13,109 bases of DNA from Spirogloea muscicola (lineage: Eukaryota > Streptophyta > Zygnematophyceae > Spirogloeales > Spirogloeaceae), in the NCBI GenBank assembly GCA_009602725.1, contig WELB01000077.1:446935-460043 (forward strand), read 5' to 3'. Numbering within the stretch: position 1 is the first letter of the stretch; each line of letters starts with the position of its first letter. Below the pieces are notes generated by a model. That model ran no database searches. It saw only the letters and a list, made by a program, of their open reading frames with translations, and was not told where the DNA came from. The translations under genes and the position numbers were made by a program. Positions 7,660 through 13,109 of this stretch are shown piece after piece.

Positions 7660-7860
7660 CATAAAGAATGCGTATTATCAATAGATATCCAGGTATAAGC
7701 TTATATTTCCTAAAGAAAAATATATAAAGTATGGAAATATAGAGGATTGAAAGCTTACGCCACTAAATCGACTCGGTTTGACAGAATTTGATAACGTTAT
7801 ACAGGATATAAGCTAATGGAGGATAAGCTTACATAAGTTTGACTGATGTATCTACTTGCG
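7660..7860. other. AT-rich island with recurring ATAAGCTTA motif
   Basis: The stretch is strikingly AT-rich between GC-rich neighbours. AAGCTT occurs at 7697, 7751 and 7825, with a near copy AAGCTA at 7810; another AAGCTT is at 7506. Several copies follow a GGATA or GGTATA word, suggesting an old repeat with spacing near 57 bp. No ORF or RNA gene is seen. An organelle origin is possible but not shown. Confidence 0.5.
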
Positions 7861-8044
7861 GAGAGATGGCCACTCTCCGCCGTCCGATCTCTGAAGAGCC
7901 CACCCCGCGAGCGGGGGGTCAAGGCAGTAGGTACAGGGACTTGGTGCACGGCGCCCCGGGGCTCTCCAGCCCGCCCACACAGGTTGCGCCCTTCCCCGCG
8001 AGCCACCCCATGGGTTACCCCCGCTGAGGTTCCCCATCCCACCT
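7861..8044. other. GC-rich stretch with short palindromes, possibly organelle-derived
   Basis: Short perfect palindromes stand out: CCCCGCGAGCGGGG (7903-7916) and GGCGCCCCGGGGCTC around 7950. The text GGGTTACCCCCGCTGAGG near 8012-8029 is of the kind found in GC-rich clusters of algal organelle DNA. That is an impression only, strengthened slightly by the mitochondrial atp6 fragment about 500 bp downstream. Confidence 0.3.
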
Positions 8045-8053
8045 TCCTACCTG
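8045..8053. repeat. target-site duplication of LINE tail D, left copy
   Basis: TCCTACCTG is repeated exactly at 8105-8113, flanking a 51-bp LINE 3' terminus. Confidence 0.8.
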
Positions 8054-8104
8054 GCTTGAATTGGCCTCCCTTTCAATTCATGCGCCCCGCGCGCCTTCTC
8101 TCTC
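8054..8104 (+). mobile_element. 51-bp LINE 3' terminus (copy D), extremely truncated
   Basis: The segment matches the last bases of LINE copies A and B: GAATTGGCCTCCCTTTCAATT, then ATGCGC and CGCGCGCCTTCTCTCTC. It is bounded by a perfect 9-bp duplication, so it is a genuine, very short insertion rather than a chance match. It contains a small stem-loop, GAATTG/CAATTC around GCCTCCCTTT. Confidence 0.85.
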
Positions 8105-8113
8105 TCCTACCTG
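8105..8113. repeat. target-site duplication of LINE tail D, right copy
   Basis: TCCTACCTG, identical to 8045-8053, immediately follows the pyrimidine-rich LINE end. Confidence 0.8.
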
Positions 8114-8163
8114 AGACATCCGACCAGGGTTAGCCCTGCTCGGTTCCGCCCAACCACCCTCTA

Positions 8164-8188
8164 GCCCCATTGGGAGTGCCACTTCTTC
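8164..8188 (+). repeat. short LINE-tail-like fragment, plus orientation
   Basis: GCCCCATTGGGAGTGCCACTTCTTC (shown in pieces: GCCCCATTGGGAG, TGCCACTTCTTC) matches the minus strand of the array unit starts at 7149, 7277 and 7385. It is a 25-bp solitary relic in the opposite orientation. Confidence 0.6.
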
Positions 8189-8526
8189 TAGCCGACGCTA
8201 CGACGACGCTCTGCGCCCGGGCATGACAGCAGCTCCTGGCTTGTAATAGGCCCTCGCCCCTTTGGAAGAGCTGCCTCTTCTTTATTTCCACAAGCCATCG
8301 CCCCATTCTGGTACATCTTTAGACTGCACCACAAGCGGGATCTGCGGGCGTGCGCGTCTGACTACAGGTGCCGCCCTGCACGCTGTGGAGCACGTAAGGA
8401 GCTCAGCCACCGCGGCCGTGCTTGCCTCTGGTGTCCAGATTGGTCCCTTCCTGACGAGGTCATCAGCCGCGAACCTCCGAGACGAGACGGCAAGGTCACC
8501 TAGTGGTCCAGCTTCAGTTCGACAAC
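8189..8526. other. no recognised gene between LINE relics and NUMT
   Basis: The plus strand is open from 8262 into the mitochondrial fragment, but the product ([19 protein letters not shown] and on) resembles nothing I know and the reading frame looks accidental. No splice-supported exon or RNA gene was seen. Confidence 0.5.
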
Positions 8527-8639
8527 GTTTTTTCCCTCTTATCTTTACTATCTTCACTTTCCTACTATTTTGTAACCTTATCGGGATGATTCCTTACAGT
8601 TTTACGGTTACTAGTCATTTTATTGTAACTCTCGGTCTC
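8527..8639 (+). pseudogene. atp6: NUMT: fragment of mitochondrial atp6 (ATP synthase subunit a)
   Basis: Subunit a forms the proton half-channels of mitochondrial ATP synthase. About 37 codons here read [20 protein letters not shown] then [17 protein letters not shown], which is the conserved membrane region of mitochondrial ATP6 ([16 protein letters not shown] is a hallmark). The stretch is AT-rich and T-rich at third positions, unlike the GC-rich nuclear genes around it, and similarity stops sharply on both sides. The full protein is about 240 residues or more, so this is a small piece. The clean frame suggests a fairly recent transfer, though so short a fragment can stay open by chance. 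A functional relocated nuclear gene is unlikely: no targeting region and no remaining membrane segments follow. Confidence 0.88.
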
Positions 8640-9360
8640 CTACGTCTGCGCAGCTCATGCCCCTCTTACGTACAGCCCCAGTAGCTCGACCACCTGGTTG
8701 GCGTTGCCAAAGTGGGAATATATGATACATGCTGCTGGAAATCGGAAACAAACGCCTCAGACCACCACAGACCAAGTGCAGCAACCCCGGCTGACAGGAG
8801 CCACGTATGTTACTGGCTGTCATCGAGAGGGCTGATGTATTTTCCAGGAAGGATGCGATTCTGATATCCCCTCGGCCCGCAAGGAGCTCCTGCAACTCTA
8901 AAGAACCCTTGCATGTCCAGCTTCTCCTCAACGCTTGGCAAACCTCATGCTGCCGCAAGTGCGCAGTGCGTAAAGGAGTGCATAGACCGTGGCATAGTGC
9001 TGCAGCCTGTTAGAGCGTCCTCGTGGTACGACTTTGAGGGAGCACACGTTGTAGAGCCTGTATAACCTGGCGGGAGACAGGAGATTTGGAAGGCCCCACT
9101 GAGATGGGCTACCATGTCTACTTGCCGCCTCGTTGCCGAGCCAGGCCGCCAGTACCCGAGCTCACACTGGCACATGTTCCCGAGCTGCCGCATCAGCCAG
9201 AGGGCAGCCCAACTAAGGCAAAACATACGGCAAAACGGCAAAAGAATATATAAGAATTTATTTTGTTCTGCCGTGTAAATATTTATATCTGAAAGAAATG
9301 GCTCTGATATAGAGGCTCTTCCAGAAGAGGGCGGTGATTTGCCAGCCAACGAAAAGAAGA
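8640..9360. other. about 700 bp without recognised gene
   Basis: Open frames occur on both strands (for example 8807-9013 plus, 8945-9397 minus), but none has a recognisable domain, and the longest minus one runs into the LINE tail. An AT-rich patch at 9225-9300 holds a TATATAAG word and an inverted repeat ACGGCA/TGCCGT (9235-9240, 9269-9274). Confidence 0.5.
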
Positions 9361-9451
9361 AGGCGCGCGGTGCGCATGAAATTGAAAGGGAGGCCAATTC
9401 TAGCCTTACGAATGTCCTGTTAACTGGGTAATGAGCTGGCTAAGGGGGACG

Positions 9452-12400
9452 CTAATATCCCCGAGTAAGCACATGCATATCTGACAAGCTATACTGAGGA
9501 GCCGAACCACCTCCACGGAAGCCATTAGCCTGGGCTAATGCACGACCAGCACGCTGGTGAATCGCGAGTGCTTGGAGCGCTGCAGACTCAATGATAGCCT
9601 CATCCTGTAACATGCAACGATGGCTTGCGGGACGCTAGAAAGGCCTAAGCTACGCGCCCGACTACGTCGGCGGGCATCAACATGCAGTGCCAGGCGATGG
9701 AGGAGGGCAGACCACTTAATTCCATAGCCGCTGTAGATGTCCATGGCGCATGGGAAGAAGTGGTCGCCCCGGGGGTGGTCGTTATAGTGTCTCTCCTTCT
9801 TCCTCTCCGCATGATGCGTCGCCCAACCTGGCACAGTCGGTGTGGGTGCCCCTGGTTGGAAGGCGTCGATGAGGACGACGTCGAGGAGAAGACGAGGCCC
9901 ACCACTCCGGGGGGTGGCCACCACATCCAGACGCCTGACGTAAGGCCTGCCACGCTTCTGGAGTACCGGCATGATGCCCGGCACCTCCATGGCCGCATGA
10001 TAACCTGCCTCGCGCACCAAGCCATACATTGCGTCTCTGAGTAGATTGTGAGAGGCATTACGTTCACTTCCCTCGACACATCGAAGCATGTGAGCTGCCA
10101 AGGAGATCTCATCCTCCGAACGATGGCCACATTCACACTGTCGAATGCCAGCCAAACAAAGTGGAGGGAGGCCGAGATGGTGGTGGACAGCCGTCCGGAA
10201 GAGGTCGTTGGAGAGCCGGAGGGATTCGTAGATCGGCAAAGCGTTCAGCCACTCCGACGCCCACGGAGAGCTGATGGAGTGGAGACGAGAGAGCCCACGC
10301 CCATCCTCCTTGAGCAGAGTTTGGAGCTGGCTCATGGCGTGCTCATTGGCTGCGCGTAAAAAACGAGCTTGAGCCTTCAGGTCAGAGCATCTTGCCCACG
10401 CCGCAAAATTGACCTGATCTGCCGCAAGTGATGGGAAGGAGCGGAGAAGGTCTCTGCGAACGTCAGAGAGGGAGGATTGAAAGGGCAGGGTCCCATTTGC
10501 CACTCCAGCTATTGCTGGTGCCAGTACTGGCTGACCCCTCCTGATGAAGCGCGTTGAGACCGTGGAGGCCACTTGCGCCCAACACCCCAGGTGTGCCGCA
10601 CGAGCCAGGTAAGCCATTGGGCGGCAGCCAAGGCCGCCCTTGCCTACAGGGAGCGTCATTTGGAGGAGGGCGGCAGGCGATGTAGGGAGTGCCGGGTGGT
10701 CCAGCAGGGCCTGCTGGAGGCTGCCATCTGCGGCGGCATATACGTTGTCCAAAGCGGTAGTGGGAGGAACTGCCCGCTGCAGGTAGGTGGGGCGCTGGGC
10801 CACGCACCGGGTTAGGATAGCAACAGCCAGCTGGGAGTCATGCAAAATGGGGAGGGCTGGGAGAGTCTTTAACTGTCGCTCGATAGTGGCCTGCACCTCC
10901 TGCACCACATGAGCTGCCTCGCCCAGAGGGACACCAAGCACCACCAAGCCTAGGGGGGGTGTCTGGCACCCTACCGGAAGCTGAAGGGTGGGAGGGATGC
11001 CGACTGGCGACCATGCCGTACATTTGTCGGGGCGGATTGTGAGGCCGAGAGAGTGTAGCTCACGTTCCAAGGTGCTGAAGGCTCGCGTGACATCTGCAGG
11101 GGGGCCCACCAAAGTTGTGTCGTCTGCATAGCTAGGCAGAAGTACCTCTGGGTGGGCCGCCGCCGTGGTGCGCAGCGCACGTAAATGAGCCAAAGCAAAA
11201 AGGAAGCCGCTGAGAGGGTCGCCCTGTCGGGTGCCTGTGTATGATGTTAGGACAACCCGAGAGGTGCCCGCTCCCCATAGTAAACTAGATGAAGCACCAT
11301 ACATGCATGGAAAGAACGGGACAAGCGAGGGGAAGAAAGTGCGGAGTTCCTCTGCGATTGCTCCGCGGTCGACGCAGTTGAATGCGTTTCTTACGTCGAC
11401 AGAGAGGGCCATCCAGCTAGGGTTGGTGTCCATGACCACTCTCAGGCCATGGACAACTGCTTCTGCCCCTGCAGAGAGCCCCGCGCCGAACTGGTGGGGG
11501 AAGAAATGGAGCTGGGCTGCTTCCACGTGCTGCTGGAAAAAGTGCCTTGGAGACCAGGCGTGTTAGCACCTCGCCCATGGCGATGGGCCGTACACCTCCT
11601 GTTGGTTTGGAAAGGGCGAGAAGAGTGCTGCAAGTCAGAGCCGCCCGAGCCTTGGGGGTGAGGAGGCCACGCGCCACCGCCTGGCACACTTTGTGGAACA
11701 AGGAGAAGTCGCCGGCCTCATCGTCTAGCCAGAGCTCGCGGAAGTGTTCAAACAGCCCGATGGCCCGCCAGCTGCAGCTTTCCGGCTCCTTATCAGCGCC
11801 GACCGGAGAGCAGCCGGATCGAGCTCCACTGGTGTTGGGGGTTGAAAATCGTCAAGCCAGGGCGGAAGGGAATGTTGGGCTGGGGGATGAAGGGCTCGCA
11901 GGGCAGCCAGTGTGTCGGCATTGTGGGGTGCCGGCGTAGCTGGATCCAAGGCTTGGGCCGCGCGTGAGAGATCCCCGGCACGGCCAAAGCGTATGGCGCG
12001 GCGGTCGGCTGTTGCGGCTGGGGTCGCAGGGGTCGGCCGATTGGCATTGAACACTTGGACAGCAGCCCGATGCTCTTCCAAGAGCTGCTCCCATGCACTG
12101 CCCTCGAGGAGTTGGAAGCGCGCCAGTAACACTGCTCGCTGGCCTGGACCACTTGGTAAAGGTCCCAGGACTAGCCGAGGGAGGAGCTGGAAGACCGTCC
12201 ACGCAGCGTCATCAAGGCTGCTGCGCGCCATGCGGGCGAGGATGGGCCGGGCTGCACGCTGCAGGAGGGGCCGTGCCCAATGTGGAATGTGCCGCAAGGG
12301 TGGCAGGCTTGGCTCGAGAAGAACAGCATCCAGGTCGAGGACCGCCGCCCAACGCCACTGAGCCGGCGAGGGAGCTGGGGGAGGGGGTGCCAGCACGGAG

Positions 12401-13054
12401 GTGCCGGGCTGCCGTCGTCGGGTAGAGGCCTCAGCACGGGCTTGGGCTTGCAGCGAGGCGCGGTTGGCCTTCTTGGAGCAGTGGTGCTCGTGGAACGCCC
12501 CGCCGGCTAGGCCAGGGCTGCTGGCAGTACCGGCAAGTTTGGGGGACAGCTGTTGCAGCAGGGCTTGTAGATGGAGCTGCAGGGATGGCGGGAGTAGGAA
12601 GGAGAGGCGGGAGGGCAGGGGCCAGCGGGGGCTGGGTGGCCGAAGGGGCAGGATCTGCAGCCAGGGTTGCCCCAGAGCCTGGGAGGGGAGGGGCTCGCCG
12701 ATGGGGGCCTTGACGGCCCATCCTGCGGTCATTTCCGGAGGAGCTGCTGGAGGAAAGGGAGGCAGCAGCAAAGGCGGGAGGGATGGGAGGGTTGGTCGAG
12801 GAGGCCAAGCAGGGGTCAGGAAGCCGAGCTATCTCATCAGAAGCAGGGACGGCAGGGAGGGGCTCGGGCTCCACGGCCGTCGTCGGGGAGGAGCGTGAAG
12901 AAGTCGAAGGGGCCGTTGAAGGAGTGAGAAGGTCGGCCCCTGGGGCACCGGCAGCCCTCGTCGCAGCCGTCGAGCTGCGGGTGCCGTAAGGGCGAGTGGC
13001 GCGCCGCCGCGGCGGGCTGCGCGCCGCGTCTCGCCCTTCGGCAGACGCCGCCAT
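9452..13054 (-). pseudogene. full LINE polyprotein reading, interrupted by four frame changes
   Basis: The ATG at 13052-13054 sits in a good context (CCGCCATGGCG on the minus strand) and opens MAASAEGRDAARS. The N-terminal 170 residues are Pro/Ala/Ser-rich. A zinc finger is split by a frame change near 12520: TCRYCQQPWP in one frame, GGAFHEHHCSKKANR in the next. The second part (to about 11765) is Ala/Leu/Pro-rich and ends SRKAAAGGPSG. One nucleotide appears lost near 11765 (continues LFEHFRELWLDDEAG) and one T gained in a T5 run near 11532 (continues QQHVEAAQLHFFPHQFGAGL), which restores the frame. The fourth change, near 9575, is shared with copy A. The final codons read LTRGY and TAG at 9452-9454. 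Whether the first three are real decay or base-calling errors cannot be told from one sequence. Confidence 0.8.
9535..11526 (-). CDS. reverse transcriptase and restriction-like endonuclease of LINE copy B, longest open part
   Basis: This 663-codon open stretch copies element RNA into DNA at a nick made by its own endonuclease. RT motifs are all present: QFGAGLSAGAEA (residues 12-23), motif A LSVDVRNAFN with Asp 44, motif B RQGDPLSGF (100-108), motif C YADD (133-136) and motif D GLTIRPDKC (161-169). A thumb-like region with GKGGLG follows (295-300). The CCHC motif has Cys 464, Cys 466, His 479 and Cys 483. The endonuclease has Asp 534 (RRLDVVA), Asp 549 (LLLDVVLIDAF) and KKERHY (576-581), spaced as in the PD-(D/E)xK fold of R2-type RLE. 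The first Met is internal; the true frame extends upstream. It ends VLVVH through the frame change also seen in copy A. Confidence 0.88.
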   Translation of the reverse strand: MEAAQLHFFPHQFGAGLSAGAEAVVHGLRVVMDTNPSWMALSVDVRNAFNCVDRGAIAEELRTFFPSLVPFFPCMYGASSSLLWGAGTSRVVLTSYTGTRQGDPLSGFLFALAHLRALRTTAAAHPEVLLPSYADDTTLVGPPADVTRAFSTLERELHSLGLTIRPDKCTAWSPVGIPPTLQLPVGCQTPPLGLVVLGVPLGEAAHVVQEVQATIERQLKTLPALPILHDSQLAVAILTRCVAQRPTYLQRAVPPTTALDNVYAAADGSLQQALLDHPALPTSPAALLQMTLPVGKGGLGCRPMAYLARAAHLGCWAQVASTVSTRFIRRGQPVLAPAIAGVANGTLPFQSSLSDVRRDLLRSFPSLAADQVNFAAWARCSDLKAQARFLRAANEHAMSQLQTLLKEDGRGLSRLHSISSPWASEWLNALPIYESLRLSNDLFRTAVHHHLGLPPLCLAGIRQCECGHRSEDEISLAAHMLRCVEGSERNASHNLLRDAMYGLVREAGYHAAMEVPGIMPVLQKRGRPYVRRLDVVATPRSGGPRLLLDVVLIDAFQPGAPTPTVPGWATHHAERKKERHYNDHPRGDHFFPCAMDIYSGYGIKWSALLHRLALHVDARRRSRARSLGLSSVPQAIVACYRMRLSLSLQRSKHSRFTSVLVVH

Positions 13055-13109
13055 GGCGGTGGGGTCGGGCCAGCGGTGGGCGGCGGCAACGGCGGGGGCC
13101 GGGGCGGAG

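Larger units (their letters stand above)
9361..13109 (-). mobile_element. long LINE (RLE type), copy B, 5' end beyond window
   Basis: Read leftward from the right edge, the element has a proline-rich N-terminus, a CCHC/CCHH-type zinc finger, reverse transcriptase, a second cysteine motif, a restriction-like endonuclease and a 3' UTR ending near 9361 in GCGCGCCTTCT plus a pyrimidine run. The order (N-terminal finger, RT, CCHC, RLE) is that of R2/NeSL/HERO-type LINEs, not of APE-type LINEs such as L1 or Zepp. I cannot fix the clade. Near-identity with copy A over 790 bp suggests recent activity. The 3' flank at about 9355 and the missing 5' flank prevent a target-duplication check. Confidence 0.88.

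Noticed and set aside
8262-8684. 140-codon open frame that includes the ATP6 peptide, as a nuclear-relocated atp6 gene
   Set aside because: Only about 37 codons match ATP6. The rest matches nothing, no targeting sequence or other membrane segments follow, and base composition changes sharply at both ends. A NUMT explains it better.
9361-13109. Zepp-like or L1-type LINE identity
   Set aside because: Zepp and L1 carry an apurinic endonuclease before the RT. Here a CCHC motif and PD-(D/E)xK endonuclease follow the RT and no such N-terminal nuclease is seen.
1-13109. tRNA or rRNA genes
   Set aside because: I saw no tRNA-like T-arm (GGTTCRA) with a matching acceptor stem and no conserved rRNA text in either strand, including the GC-rich 7861-8044 stretch.

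Overview
The window is nuclear DNA of a GC-rich, intron-rich eukaryote, most likely a green alga. Two things support this. The only host gene I recognise is a plant-type IWS1/SPN1 transcription elongation factor with ten visible exons and clean GT-AG introns. The retroelements are of kinds known from algal genomes. Chlorophyte (perhaps trebouxiophyte) is an inference; no rRNA or barcode is present.

Layout: (1) 1-3196, + strand: IWS1, its 5' end cut by the window edge, with repeat-bearing introns. (2) 3197-3853: spacer with no convincing gene. (3) 3854-6004, - strand: a decayed retroelement polyprotein in which a retropepsin remnant is followed in the same frame by a C5-cytosine DNA methyltransferase domain. 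It is broken by one in-frame stop, two compensating 1-nt frameshifts and the 3' end of a LINE (4840-5258). (4) 5849-6999: the retropepsin segment is duplicated head-to-head as an inverted repeat of about 150 bp per arm. A second 5'-truncated LINE (6190-6981) sits inside the right arm. (5) 7000-8640: a patchwork of LINE-tail-derived repeats, a short GC-rich tandem repeat, an AT-rich island, a GC-rich palindromic stretch of organelle-like look, a 51-bp LINE tail with a perfect 9-bp target-site duplication, and a fragment of mitochondrial atp6 (a NUMT). (6) 8640-9360: nothing recognised. (7) 9361-13109, - strand: a long LINE with N-terminal zinc finger, reverse transcriptase, CCHC motif and restriction-like endonuclease, carrying several frameshifts and running off the right edge.

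The region past IWS1 is therefore a nest of transposons inserted into one another. Insertion junctions, target duplications and reading frames let part of the order be reconstructed: methyltransferase retroelement first, then inverted duplication of its protease region, then LINE insertions. The most notable item is the retroelement-borne cytosine methyltransferase fused downstream of a retropepsin. All function calls are from reading the translated sequence; no database search was run.
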